Assembly: GCF_027922365.1 (NCBI RefSeq) | Contig: NZ_BSFN01000001.1 | Location: 447,671-511,670, forward strand | Reading direction: 5' to 3' | DNA length: 64,000 nt | Origin: Pseudomonas turukhanskensis | GTDB lineage: Bacteria; Pseudomonadota; Gammaproteobacteria; Pseudomonadales; Pseudomonadaceae | Shown here: positions 8,970-18,245 of the stretch, piece by piece | Layout: every line of letters begins with the position of its first letter | Numbering within the stretch: position 1 is the first letter of the stretch | Program-made: the position numbers and the translations under genes | Notes under the pieces: model-generated | Database searches by the model: none | What the model was told of the DNA's origin: nothing | What the model saw: the letters and a program-made list of their open reading frames with translations, nothing else

Positions 8970-10418
8970 ATGTTCGACGTGCCGTTGTTAATTGCCGGAA
9001 AGGCAGCTGCTGCTGCCGATGGCCGCACCTTCGACCGGCTGAGCCCGTTCACCGGTGAGGTGGTGTCACGGGTAGCAGCCGCCACCCTCGACGATGCCGA
9101 TGCCACTGTGGCGGCAGCCCAGGGTGCGTTTCCGGCGTGGGCAGCGCTGGCGCCCGGCGAGCGGCGCATGCGCTTGCTCAAGGCCGCCGAACTGATGGAA
9201 GCCCGCGCCGGCGAGTTTATGGCTGCCGCCGCAGAAACCGGTGCGGCCGCCAACTGGTATGGCTTCAACGTACAACTGGCCGCCGGCATGTTGCGCGAAG
9301 CGGCGGCGATGACCACGCAGATTCTGGGCGAGGTCATCCCCTCCAATGTGCCCGGCAGCTTCGCCATGGGCCTGCGCCAACCCTGCGGTGTGGTGCTGGG
9401 CATTGCGCCGTGGAATGCGCCGGTGATTCTCGGCGTACGCGCCCTGGCCATGCCGTTGGCCTGCGGCAACACGGTGGTGCTCAAGGCCTCCGAAGCCAGC
9501 CCGTTTACCCACCGCTTGATCGGCCAGGTGCTGCATGACGCCGGCCTCGGTGACGGGGTGGTAAATGTGATCTGCAACGCCCCGGAAGATGCCCCCGCCA
9601 TCGTCGCCCGCTTGATTGCCAACCCGGCGGTGCGGCGGGTGAATTTCACCGGCTCCACCCATGTGGGGCGCATCGTCGCCGAGCTGTGCGCGCGGCAGTT
9701 GAAACCGGCCTTGCTGGAGCTCGGTGGCAAGGCGCCGCTGCTGGTGCTGGAGGATGCCGACCTGGATGCTGCAGTCGCTGCTGCGGCCTTTGGTGCCTAC
9801 TTCAATCAGGGGCAGATCTGCATGTCTACCGAGCGCCTGATTGTCGATACCAAGGTGGCCGATGCGTTTGTGCACAAGCTTGCCGCGAAGGTGGCCGAGC
9901 TGCGTGCGGGGCCTTCGGATGACCCGACTGCGGTGCTCGGCTCCCTCATCGACGCGGCAGCCGGCGAGCGCATTCAAACCCTGGTGGACGATGCCGTGAG
10001 CAAAGGCGCACGCCTGGCCGCCGGTGGCGGATTGCACGGCAGCATCATGCAGCCGGTGTTGCTCGACGGCGTCACCGACAGCATGCGCCTGTACCGTGAA
10101 GAGTCCTTCGGCCCGGTGGCGGTGGTGCTGCGCGGTGAGGGCGACGAGGCGTTGCTGCGCCTGGCCAACGACTCCGAATTCGGCCTGTCGGCGGCGATTT
10201 TCAGCCGCGATGTGTCGCGCGCCCTGGCGCTGGCGCAGCGGGTGGAATCGGGCATCTGCCATATCAACGGCCCCACCGTGCACGACGAAGCGCAAATGCC
10301 CTTTGGCGGGGTGAAGTCCAGTGGCTACGGCAGCTTTGGCAGCCGGGCCTCCATTGAACATTTCACCCAGTTGCGCTGGGTGACGGTGCAGAACGGCCCC
10401 CGCCATTACCCGATTTGA
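8970..10418 (+). CDS. vdh: Vanillin dehydrogenase
   Basis: A 482-residue NAD(P)-dependent aldehyde dehydrogenase oxidising vanillin to vanillate (or p-hydroxybenzaldehyde to p-hydroxybenzoate). Catalytic Cys284 lies in NQGQICMS, Glu250 in LLELGG, and the cofactor segment FTGSTHVG is present. A strong AGGAGG precedes the ATG. The specific substrate is inferred from the position between ech and fcs; the fold alone gives only aldehyde dehydrogenase. Confidence 0.93.
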   Translation: MFDVPLLIAGKAAAAADGRTFDRLSPFTGEVVSRVAAATLDDADATVAAAQGAFPAWAALAPGERRMRLLKAAELMEARAGEFMAAAAETGAAANWYGFNVQLAAGMLREAAAMTTQILGEVIPSNVPGSFAMGLRQPCGVVLGIAPWNAPVILGVRALAMPLACGNTVVLKASEASPFTHRLIGQVLHDAGLGDGVVNVICNAPEDAPAIVARLIANPAVRRVNFTGSTHVGRIVAELCARQLKPALLELGGKAPLLVLEDADLDAAVAAAAFGAYFNQGQICMSTERLIVDTKVADAFVHKLAAKVAELRAGPSDDPTAVLGSLIDAAAGERIQTLVDDAVSKGARLAAGGGLHGSIMQPVLLDGVTDSMRLYREESFGPVAVVLRGEGDEALLRLANDSEFGLSAAIFSRDVSRALALAQRVESGICHINGPTVHDEAQMPFGGVKSSGYGSFGSRASIEHFTQLRWVTVQNGPRHYPI

Positions 10419-10522
10419 GCGCAGCAAAAACTAGCAACGACGCAGTATCCCGACATAACAAAAACAAGTGAGCGCCCGCGCCGCCCTGGCGTGTGTGCGG
10501 GCGCCGGACAGAGGAAAGGCAC

Positions 10523-12397
10523 GTGAATGGAGATCCAGTAGCAGCCCACGCCGACCACGTGGTGCGCTATCGCGAAGTGGCCATCGGCAGCCCGGGGGTG
10601 GCGATTACCCACGCTGCCGACGGCTCGATTTATCTGCGCCCGCAAGAGCAGTTGCGGCCATTGCCGGCGCGTTTACTTGAGCGCCTGGTGCATTGGGCGC
10701 GGGTAAAACCCGAGGCTGTTTTTGCGGCGCAGCGTGGTGACGATGGCCAATGGCAAACCCTGTCTTACGGCGACATGCTCGCCAGCGTGCGCGCCATTGG
10801 CCAAGCCCTGCTGGGTTACGAGCTGAGCGAGCAGCGCCCGCTGGTGATTCTTTCCGGCAACGACCTGGAGCACCTGCAGCTGGCGTTCGCCGCACAGTAC
10901 GTCGGCGTGCCGTATTGCCCGGTGTCGCCGGCCTATTCGCTGCTGTCGCAAGACCTGGAAAAACTGCGCCATATCTTCGACCTGCTGCAGCCTGGCCTGG
11001 TGTTCGCCGATGATGCCCAGCCCTACCAGCGCGCCATCGAGAAACTGCTGGCGCCCGACCTGCCCCTGGTATTCACCCGGGGAGCAGTGCCCGGCCGCCC
11101 GAGTGTGAGTTTTGCCCAACTGCTCACGCCCACCGATGTCGCCGCCGCCGACCTGGCCTTTGAGGCAACCGGCCCCGACACCATCGCCAAGTTCCTGTTT
11201 ACCTCCGGCTCCACCAAGCTGCCCAAGGCCGTGCCCACCACGCAGCGCATGCTCTGCGCCAACCAGCAGATGCTGTTGCAGACCTTCCCCGAGTTCGCGC
11301 TGGAGCCGCCGGTGCTGGTGGATTGGTTGCCGTGGAACCACACCTTTGGTGGCAGCCATAACGTCGGCATCGTGCTCTACAACGGCGGCAGCCTGTATAT
11401 CGACCACGGCAAGCCGACACCGCAGGGCATGGCCGACACGTTGAAGAACCTCAAGGCCATTTCGCCCACCGCCTACCTCACCGTGCCCAAGGGCTGGGAA
11501 GAGTTGGTTAATGCGTTGGAGCAGGACAGCGAATTGCGCACGCGCTTTTTTGCCAAGGCCAAGCTGTTCTTCTTCGCCGCTGCCGGCTTGTCGCAAAGCA
11601 TCTGGGACCGCCTCGACCGGGTGGCCGAACAGCAGTGCGGCGAACGCATCCGCATGATGGCCGGGTTGGGGATGACCGAGGCATCGCCCTCGTGCACTTT
11701 CACCACCGGGCCGTTGTCGATGGCCGGATACGTCGGCCTGCCGGCACCCGGCTGCGAAACCAAGTTGGTGCCGGTGGACGGCAAGCTGGAAGCGCGCTTT
11801 CGCGGTCCGCACATCATGGCCGGCTACTGGGGTTCGCCGCAGCAAACCCTGGAAGCCTTCGATAGCGAAGGCTTCTACCGCTCCGGCGATGCGCTGAAAT
11901 TCGCTGATCCCCAGCAGCCCGAATTGGGCCTGATGTTCGACGGCCGCATTGCCGAAGACTTCAAGCTGTCCTCCGGGGTGTTCGTCAGCGTCGGGCCCCT
12001 GCGAAACCGCGCGGTGCTTGATGGCACGCCCTACGTGCAAGACGTGGTGGTCGCTGGGCCGGACCGCGAATGCCTGGGCTTGCTGGTGTTCCCGCGCCTG
12101 GCCGACTGCCGTGCGCTGGCAGGTTTGCCAGCGGCGGCCAGCGACGCTCAGGTACTGGCCCACGAGCGCGTGCGCGCCTGGTTCGCCGCCTGGTTGCAGC
12201 GCCTCAACCGCCAGGCCACCGGCAACGCCAATCGGCTGGAATGGATCAGCCTATTGAGCGAGGCGCCCTCCATAGACCGCGGTGAAATCACCGACAAAGG
12301 CTCGCTCAACCAACGCGCCGTATTGCAGCACCGCAGCGCATTGGTCGAAGCGCTGTATCGCGGCCAGGCACCGCAAATCATCCGCTACCAGGCCTGA
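10523..12397 (+). CDS. fcs: Feruloyl-CoA synthetase
   Basis: An adenylate-forming ligase of about 624 residues that activates ferulate to feruloyl-CoA, the first intracellular step. Family motifs: phosphate loop FTSGSTKLPK, A5 region GLGMTEASP, YRSGDALKF, and the C-terminal lysine in GEITDKGSLNQ. I choose GTG 10523 because GAGGAAAG sits just upstream; the reading frame is open further upstream but lacks a comparable site. It lies 104 bp after vdh and 63 bp before the permease. Confidence 0.93.
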   Translation: MNGDPVAAHADHVVRYREVAIGSPGVAITHAADGSIYLRPQEQLRPLPARLLERLVHWARVKPEAVFAAQRGDDGQWQTLSYGDMLASVRAIGQALLGYELSEQRPLVILSGNDLEHLQLAFAAQYVGVPYCPVSPAYSLLSQDLEKLRHIFDLLQPGLVFADDAQPYQRAIEKLLAPDLPLVFTRGAVPGRPSVSFAQLLTPTDVAAADLAFEATGPDTIAKFLFTSGSTKLPKAVPTTQRMLCANQQMLLQTFPEFALEPPVLVDWLPWNHTFGGSHNVGIVLYNGGSLYIDHGKPTPQGMADTLKNLKAISPTAYLTVPKGWEELVNALEQDSELRTRFFAKAKLFFFAAAGLSQSIWDRLDRVAEQQCGERIRMMAGLGMTEASPSCTFTTGPLSMAGYVGLPAPGCETKLVPVDGKLEARFRGPHIMAGYWGSPQQTLEAFDSEGFYRSGDALKFADPQQPELGLMFDGRIAEDFKLSSGVFVSVGPLRNRAVLDGTPYVQDVVVAGPDRECLGLLVFPRLADCRALAGLPAAASDAQVLAHERVRAWFAAWLQRLNRQATGNANRLEWISLLSEAPSIDRGEITDKGSLNQRAVLQHRSALVEALYRGQAPQIIRYQA

Positions 12398-12460
12398 TCT
12401 TTCCCGCCCCCCGCCATGGGCGGTGGGGCGCGGCACCCAACAATAACAATCGAGGTTTCT

Positions 12461-13651
12461 ATGCCCACGTCATTTGCGCAGACCGACTCGTCGCTGCGCA
12501 CCATCGCCTTGTGTTTTATCGTTGCCATGCTCGAAGGGCTAGACCTGCAAGCGGTGGGCGTCGCCGCGCCGGCCATGGCCCAGAGCTTTAACCTGAGCCC
12601 GGCCGCGTTGGGCTGGGTATTTAGCGCGGGCCTATTCGGCTTGCTGCCTGGCGCGGTGTTCGGAGGCTGGCTGGCCGACCGCTTCGGGCGCAAAAGTGTG
12701 CTGATTGCGGCGGTGGTGCTGTTCGGTTTGTTCTCCTTGCTGACTGCCCATAGCGCCACTTACGAGCACCTGCTGGCGGCGCGGCTGGTCACCGGGTTGG
12801 GCATGGGCGCGGCGCTGCCGATTCTGATTGCGCTGTCATCGGAAGTGGCCAGCCCGGGGCTGCGTAACCTGGCGGTGAGCCTGACCTATTGCGGGGTGCC
12901 GTTAGGCGGCGCGGTCGCCGCGCTGATCGGCATGTTTGCCGTCAGTGGTGACTGGCGCCTGGTGTTTTATGTGGGCGGCGTTGCGCCGTTGGTAATTGCC
13001 CTATTGCTGATGCGTTGGCTGCCAACGCCGGCCACGCGGCACAGTCAGGCACTGCCCGTGGGCGCCATTGCCCAGCACTTGCTCGGCCAGCGCCGCGGTG
13101 TTTCGACACTGCTGTTGTGGGGGGCCTGTTTCTGCACCCTGACCATTCTCTACATGCTGCTCAACTGGCTGCCGACCTTGCTGATTTCGCGCGGGTTAAG
13201 CCGGCTGGATACCGCCACCATTCAAGTGCTGTTCAACATTGGCGGCGTCGCCGGCTCGTTGCTGGCCGGGCGTTTGATGGACCAGGGCAAGGCCTTGCTG
13301 GCCGTGGTGCTGGCGTACGTGGGCATGCTGGCCGCGCTGCTGGCACTGGGTACCGTTGAGTCCCTTCACGGGTTGTACGTAGCCGGGTTGGCTGCAGGTG
13401 CCTGCGCTGTGGGTGGCCAGCTGATTCTCTATGCGCTGGCGCCACGCCTGTACCCCGCGCCGGTGCGCGCCACCGGTGTAGGCGTTGCGGTGGCGGTGGG
13501 GCGTCTGGGCTCCATGAGCGGGCCGTTGGCGGCGGGGCAATTGCTGGCGGCCGGTGCGGGCGTAAGCGGTTTGCTGCTCGCCGCTTCGCCGCTGGTGGCG
13601 ATTGCCGCCTGTGCGGCGGCCGTATTGTTGAAGCGTGACAGCCAGGCCTGA
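12461..13651 (+). CDS. MFS aromatic acid:H+ symporter (AAHS type), probable hydroxycinnamate permease
   Basis: A 396-residue inner-membrane transporter with about 12 hydrophobic segments. The first helix carries EGLD at the place of the DGxD signature of aromatic-acid symporters, and GWLADRFGRKS between helices 2 and 3 is the MFS motif A. As last gene of the ferulate operon it most likely imports ferulate or p-coumarate; this is inferred from context. ATG 12461 is used because the longer upstream frame lacks a ribosome-binding site. A terminator follows at 13709. Confidence 0.88.
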   Translation: MPTSFAQTDSSLRTIALCFIVAMLEGLDLQAVGVAAPAMAQSFNLSPAALGWVFSAGLFGLLPGAVFGGWLADRFGRKSVLIAAVVLFGLFSLLTAHSATYEHLLAARLVTGLGMGAALPILIALSSEVASPGLRNLAVSLTYCGVPLGGAVAALIGMFAVSGDWRLVFYVGGVAPLVIALLLMRWLPTPATRHSQALPVGAIAQHLLGQRRGVSTLLLWGACFCTLTILYMLLNWLPTLLISRGLSRLDTATIQVLFNIGGVAGSLLAGRLMDQGKALLAVVLAYVGMLAALLALGTVESLHGLYVAGLAAGACAVGGQLILYALAPRLYPAPVRATGVGVAVAVGRLGSMSGPLAAGQLLAAGAGVSGLLLAASPLVAIAACAAAVLLKRDSQA

Positions 13652-13708
13652 ATTAACCCGAGCGACAGACTCCTCAGCTCCACTGGCTTCGACTGAGGAT
13701 GACCTTTG

Positions 13709-13745
13709 CCGCGCTACGACTTGACCGTTGTAACGCGGTTTTTTT
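13709..13745 (+). terminator. Rho-independent terminator of the ech-vdh-fcs-permease operon
   Basis: A CCGCG / CGCGG stem with a long loop is followed by seven or more T residues, 57 bp after the permease stop. Confidence 0.65.
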
Positions 13746-13837
13746 GCGCACAAAACGGAGCTGTAGCCTGGACGCTTTTATTGGGTAATTGAAACGCGCA
13801 GAGGCCAGGTAAAACATCTTTCGCCCGCAACTCCCCC

Positions 13838-14595
13838 GTCATTCCTGCGCAGGCAGGAATCCAGAATTTTGGAACGAACGGTGTACGCCTGAAAGATTCT
13901 GGATTCCAGCCTTCGCTGGAATGACGTGATCTTCGCCCGCAACCCCCCCGTCATTCCTGCGCAGGCAGGAATCCAGAATTGCGGAACCAACGGTGTACGC
14001 CTGAACGACTCTGGACTCCAGCCTTCGCTGGAATGACGGTGGTCTTCGCCCACAAACCCCCGTCATTCCTGCGCAGGCAGGAATCCAGAATTGCGGAACG
14101 ATCGGTGCACGCCTGAACGACTCTGGATTCAGCCTTCGCTGGAATGACGTGATCTTCGCCCACAAATCCCCGTCATTCCTGCGCAGGCAGGAATCCAGAA
14201 TTTTGGAACGAACGGTGCAGTCCTGAAAGAATCTGGATTCCAGCCTTCGCTGGAATGACGGTGGTCTTCGCCCGCAAATCCACGTCATTCCTGCGCAGGC
14301 AGGAATCCAGAATTTTGGAATGAACGGTGCAGTCCTGAACGACTCTGGATTCCAGCCTTCGCTGGAATGACGGTGGTCTTCGCCCGCAAATCCACGTCAT
14401 TCCTGCGCAGGCAGGAATCCAGAATTGCGGAACGAACGGTGCAGTCCTGAACGACTCTGGATTCCAGCCTTCGCTGGAATGACGGTGGTCTTCGCCCGCA
14501 AATCCACGTCATTCCTGCGCAGGCAGGAATCCAGAATTTTGGAGCGAACGTGTACGCCTGAAAGAATCTGGATTCCAGCCTTCGCTGGAATGACG
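13838..14595. repeat. Seven tandem copies of a 112-bp palindromic repeat
   Basis: Units begin with GTCATTCCTGCGCAGG at 13838, 13950, 14062, 14172, 14284, 14396 and 14508, giving periods of 112, 112, 110, 112, 112 and 112. Each unit has an ~88-bp imperfect palindrome (left arm GTCATTCC... , right arm ...GGAATGAC) and a ~24-bp spacer related to GGTCTTCGCCCGCAAATC. Copies differ by a few substitutions. All six frames through it are artefactual. A related single copy lies at 43269-43355. Confidence 0.95.
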
Positions 14596-14618
14596 GTGGT
14601 ATTGGCCCGCGAGCAGGC

Positions 14619-14649
14619 AAAAAAAATCGCGGCGCCAAGGCCGCGATTT
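14619..14649 (-). terminator. Terminator for the DUF3237/CocE/porin operon
   Basis: On the minus strand AATCGCGG and CCGCGATT form a stem whose 3' arm runs into eight T residues, directly downstream of the DUF3237 gene stop at 14665. Confidence 0.75.
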
Positions 14650-14664
14650 CTGTGTGCGGGTAAC

Positions 14665-15252
14665 TTACGCGCCGCCCATGCGGTACACGCTGATCAACAC
14701 TTCATGCTCGCTAACACCATCAATGGTGCCGACAAAAATGTAGTCGTTCATCCACGCATGTTTGCCCGGCTGGGTTTTGAAGGCCGGTACGGTGCGGCAG
14801 TAGAAGTCGGTTTCTTTCATGTCTTTGAGCTCCAGGCCTTTGGCTTTTTTGGCCAGACCAGACTCGTTCATGCGCCAGATGCCGGCGTTATCGATGATGA
14901 TGATTTCACCGTCATCGGTTTTCAGCCGGTACAGGGCGTTGATGCGGGTAACGCCGTCTTCGCGCATCACCGACATATCGGCGCCACCAGGCACCACGGT
15001 GCCTTTCATTTCTTTGCCGTCGATGTCTTTGCCGATAAAGGTGCCGCCGGCTATCGGGTAGTTCAGGCGCAGGCCGTCCGGGCCTTTGCCCATTTCTTCG
15101 CGCGGGCCCAGTTGCACATTGATTTGCAGCACCAGGTCGTTGGTCAGGCGGTTGGCGACTTTTTCCTTCAGTTCGGCGGCGTGGCCCATGGTGGCCGCCA
15201 ACAGCAAAGCGAGGCCGGTGCAGGTATTCAATAAGGTGTGTTGGAGTTTCAT
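14665..15252 (-). CDS. Exported DUF3237-family protein
   Basis: A 195-residue protein with a signal peptide (cleavage likely after MGHA). The body matches the DUF3237 pattern: GPREEMG, then a PIAGGTFIG segment, PGGADMSVMREDG, YRLKTDDGE and a closing WMNDYIFVG. The biochemical function of DUF3237 is unknown. This copy is exported whereas the paralogue at 18246 has no signal peptide. It is the last gene of the minus-strand operon headed by the NylB-like hydrolase, 64 bp after the CocE-type gene; the spacer holds a small CGTCGGG/CCCGACG hairpin. Confidence 0.82.
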   Translation of the reverse strand: MKLQHTLLNTCTGLALLLAATMGHAAELKEKVANRLTNDLVLQINVQLGPREEMGKGPDGLRLNYPIAGGTFIGKDIDGKEMKGTVVPGGADMSVMREDGVTRINALYRLKTDDGEIIIIDNAGIWRMNESGLAKKAKGLELKDMKETDFYCRTVPAFKTQPGKHAWMNDYIFVGTIDGVSEHEVLISVYRMGGA

Positions 15253-15316
15253 GTGTTGTGTCTCGTACGATTTTGGGAAGAACCGTCGGGTGAGAGTCCC
15301 GACGGTGAGGGGTGAG

Positions 15317-17182
15317 TTATTTCAATGGATCTGGACGGCAAGGTTGCTTGAGCAAGGTGTCGCAGGCCGGTAGGGCGCTTGGAACAGCGATGCCGGTCAG
15401 CTCGCCCAGTACCAATTGCGAGGGGTGCGCGTCGTCGTGCACCACGCTGTTGCGGCTGGTAATGGAGAAGTAGTTGAAGCCATAGCCGCCGGTGCGGGAT
15501 GGGGCGTCGATCCAGATACGCAGCTTTGAGCCCTTGCGAAATGCATGGGAGAACGGCGGAATTTCCATGCGGCCCAGCGCCGGAACATTGGGCAGCATGG
15601 GCTGGATGGCATCCGGCGTATCCAACAGCCAAGGGCGAAGCGGGGTAGAGCGCGCTTCGTCGAGCTTGCGCGCCGACATGCGCAGCCAACCCCGTTGCAC
15701 GAATACCTCCTGACCATCCGGGCGTACTTCGGTGACCGTTACTTGCAGGTCAGCATCGGGTGACAGGAAGGTGGTCAGCCAGATGTCTGCGCTGGCGGTG
15801 CCGTAGGTCAGCAGGTCGCGGGTCAGCGGCGCACTGGTGTAGGCCAGGCTGCCTTCACGCCAGATCGGATGTTGCGGACCCCAGGCGTGGTCTTTAAGAA
15901 ACGTGTTCACCTCGGGGCCCGGGATCGGATAGTTGTAACCATCCGGGGCGCCGCTGCCTTTGCCGTTTTCGATCAGTTGGCCGTTTTCGCTGAGGGCGAA
16001 GGTCACCGCCTTGGGCTTGATCGGGAAGCTGTCGCGTTCAATGGTCCATGTAGGGTGGGCTGTTTCGTTGGCGCCGTGGCGTCCTTCGCGGTTTTCGGCC
16101 ACGGTTTCTTGCCACACCTCTACACGCGGCGTTTTTTCGAAGCCGTTGCTCTGACCCTTGACGAAGTGGTCGAGGAAAGCGACGAGCTTCTTACGAAAGC
16201 GCTCGGACTCATACAGGTTGTGGCCGCCGCTGGCTTGCACCATCCACAGCTGTTTGGGGTCCAGGCGTTCCTGGTAGTAACCCTCGCGGGCCATTACTGC
16301 CTCGTCCTGCCAGGCTTGCATGGACAGCACCGGCACCTTGATGCGGGCGGCGCGATCGCGCGGGGCGCTGCGCTGCTGCACCCACTCATCGCGCAGGGGG
16401 TGGCGGATCATGTTGTACATCAGCGAAGTAGCCACCACCTTGCCCTGGTTTTCGGCCACTTGCTTCAGGCAGCGCTCGTCGTTTTCGGCGTTGGCGCTGG
16501 CCTTCACCGCCTCCCAGCGCTGGTCGACGAACCAGTGCCAGGTGGTGGTGAATTCCTGGTTGGGCACGCCGCCCGGTGCCCAGCTATCGCCCCGGGCATC
16601 GCCGAGCACCATGCCGGGGGCGATGGCTTTCAGGTGCTTGGGTTGTTCCTCGGCGGTCATCAGCTGCGACATGCCGGCCCAGGACCAGCCGAACATGCCG
16701 ATGTTGCCGTCGGACCAGCTCTGGCTTGCAGCAAACTCGATGGCATCACGGCCATCGGTGCCGTATTGCGGGCCGAGGAAGTCGAAGGTGCCTTGCGAGC
16801 AACCGGTGCCGCGGGCTTGCACGCCCATCACCGCATAGCCTTGCTCGACCAGTTGTTTATCGGTGGTGACCGAGAAGGTTTCGTTGTCGCCCAGATACGC
16901 GGCGCCGCCGATGCTGCCGGAGTCATAGCCGCTATAGCGCACCAGCACCGGGAACTTGCCCTCGGCTTTGGGCAGCAGTACCGAGTAACGCAGCTCGGTG
17001 CCGTCGGCCGCTTTCAAATAGCCGGTGACGCGCTTGGCCCAAAAGGGTTGGTAGCTGCGCTCGGCTGGCGGCAACCCTTCGCTTTGCGCAGCCTGGGCCA
17101 GCGCAACGGCACTGGTGCCCATCGACAAGGCCAGGGCCAGGGTGCCGAGCCGCAGGGGATAAGTAAGAAGATTCGAGTACAT
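15317..17182 (-). CDS. Exported CocE/NonD-family serine hydrolase
   Basis: A 621-residue alpha/beta hydrolase of the CocE / X-Pro dipeptidyl-peptidase type, with an N-terminal signal sequence (cleavage near VALAQA). Nucleophile Ser167 lies in GWSWAG; the likely acid is D in AWQDEAV and the base H in ASGGHNLYE. The C-terminal third is the jelly-roll domain usual in the family (segment GSKLRIWIDAP). Such enzymes hydrolyse esters or amides of varied small molecules. ATG 17182 starts the signal peptide; a TTG at 17203 is also possible. It lies 21 bp after the porin gene. Confidence 0.82.
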   Translation of the reverse strand: MYSNLLTYPLRLGTLALALSMGTSAVALAQAAQSEGLPPAERSYQPFWAKRVTGYLKAADGTELRYSVLLPKAEGKFPVLVRYSGYDSGSIGGAAYLGDNETFSVTTDKQLVEQGYAVMGVQARGTGCSQGTFDFLGPQYGTDGRDAIEFAASQSWSDGNIGMFGWSWAGMSQLMTAEEQPKHLKAIAPGMVLGDARGDSWAPGGVPNQEFTTTWHWFVDQRWEAVKASANAENDERCLKQVAENQGKVVATSLMYNMIRHPLRDEWVQQRSAPRDRAARIKVPVLSMQAWQDEAVMAREGYYQERLDPKQLWMVQASGGHNLYESERFRKKLVAFLDHFVKGQSNGFEKTPRVEVWQETVAENREGRHGANETAHPTWTIERDSFPIKPKAVTFALSENGQLIENGKGSGAPDGYNYPIPGPEVNTFLKDHAWGPQHPIWREGSLAYTSAPLTRDLLTYGTASADIWLTTFLSPDADLQVTVTEVRPDGQEVFVQRGWLRMSARKLDEARSTPLRPWLLDTPDAIQPMLPNVPALGRMEIPPFSHAFRKGSKLRIWIDAPSRTGGYGFNYFSITSRNSVVHDDAHPSQLVLGELTGIAVPSALPACDTLLKQPCRPDPLK

Positions 17183-17203
17183 AGGAGAACTGCCCCAGAA
17201 CAA

Positions 17204-17998
17204 TTAGAAGGATTTGGAAACTGAAGCCACGACAGTGGCCGAGCAATCGCCGGCGCGGCCGAACGCGGACATGCATTCAGCCTTCGAGAGGTCGGTGTCG
17301 ATGTAGGTGGCTTTCCAGTCGAGCCCCAACAGCTGTTTGCTCAGTGACACGCTCCAGTCGTAATAGGTGCTGCGGTAGTCACCGCTGCCAGAGCGGTAGG
17401 CCATTTCATCGTGCGTATCGCTATAGCCGTAGCGCACATTCAACAGGCTTTGGTACGGCATGGGCTGGGTGTATTCAACCCACGTGATGATCCGGTCGTT
17501 GTCGCGGTCGGGCACCTTGATGCCCAGCGGCGCCAGAGCTGCCTGGGCTTCTTCCAGGGCCGGAGGATTCTGCAGGTTGTTGGTGTATTTAAAGCCGGCG
17601 GTAGCGCCTTTGTAGCTGAAGGTGCCTACCCATTCGTTGAAATTGACCCAGCTGTCTTTGGGGTAGTCATAGGCGACGTAGGCCAGGGAGAAGCGGGTGT
17701 TCTCGCTCAGTGGCCGGGCAATACCCACGAAGTAGTCGTACTCGCGGCGGGTGTCGGTGCCAAAGTCGACGTTACTGGTAAAGACGCCGGCGAACAGCCC
17801 GGTCGGCTTGTGCACCAGGTTGCCGACGGTTTGCAGCACGGGGTTGCCCTGAGTGAGGGAAAAACCGCCGACGCGGTAGTCGCTGGCTGCAATGAGGTTC
17901 AGGTTCAGCATGAGCTCGGGGGTCAGGTCGAGGGCGTGGCTGCTGAGGGAAAAGCTCAGGGCTGCGCTGGCAAGGCCCCATTTGATTAATCTGTTCAT
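17204..17998 (-). CDS. TorF-family putative outer-membrane porin
   Basis: A 264-residue protein with a clear signal peptide ending SSHA and a C-terminal aromatic residue (ending KSF), both typical of outer-membrane beta-barrels. Alternating amphipathic segments such as YDYFVGIARPLSEN and VRYGYSDTHDE suit beta strands, and the overall pattern (ASDYRVGGFSLTQGNPVLQ) resembles the TorF/gcw_chp porin family. It probably lets the operon's substrate cross the outer membrane. Confidence 0.72.
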   Translation of the reverse strand: MNRLIKWGLASAALSFSLSSHALDLTPELMLNLNLIAASDYRVGGFSLTQGNPVLQTVGNLVHKPTGLFAGVFTSNVDFGTDTRREYDYFVGIARPLSENTRFSLAYVAYDYPKDSWVNFNEWVGTFSYKGATAGFKYTNNLQNPPALEEAQAALAPLGIKVPDRDNDRIITWVEYTQPMPYQSLLNVRYGYSDTHDEMAYRSGSGDYRSTYYDWSVSLSKQLLGLDWKATYIDTDLSKAECMSAFGRAGDCSATVVASVSKSF

Positions 17999-18245
17999 GT
18001 GTTTCTGCTCCGTTTTGTTGTGATTGATGTGGCAGAAAAAACCGCGGGTGGATCTGTTGTTGTTTGTCGCCCATCGCCACGGTTGCGGGAGGGCTTTATG
18101 TTTTTTCGGGCAAAGCGACCCCGCCGGCTCGAAGGTTCGAGTCGAAATTTTTCTTGTACGAAGGGGCGCTGCTCGGTGGTGCAGGTGGGCTGTCGGTCGT
18201 CTTGGTGGTGCTCATTACTCCTGTTTTCAGGTTGGGTGGCGCGTA

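Noticed and set aside
13838..14595. CRISPR array
   Set aside because: Repeat is 112 bp, spacers are nearly identical to each other and no cas genes are near.
13778..14638. Several overlapping minus-strand open frames of 70-150 codons with VIPAKAGIQ-like repeats
   Set aside because: They are translations of the 112-bp palindromic repeat; the same phrases recur in more than one frame and there are no proper starts.
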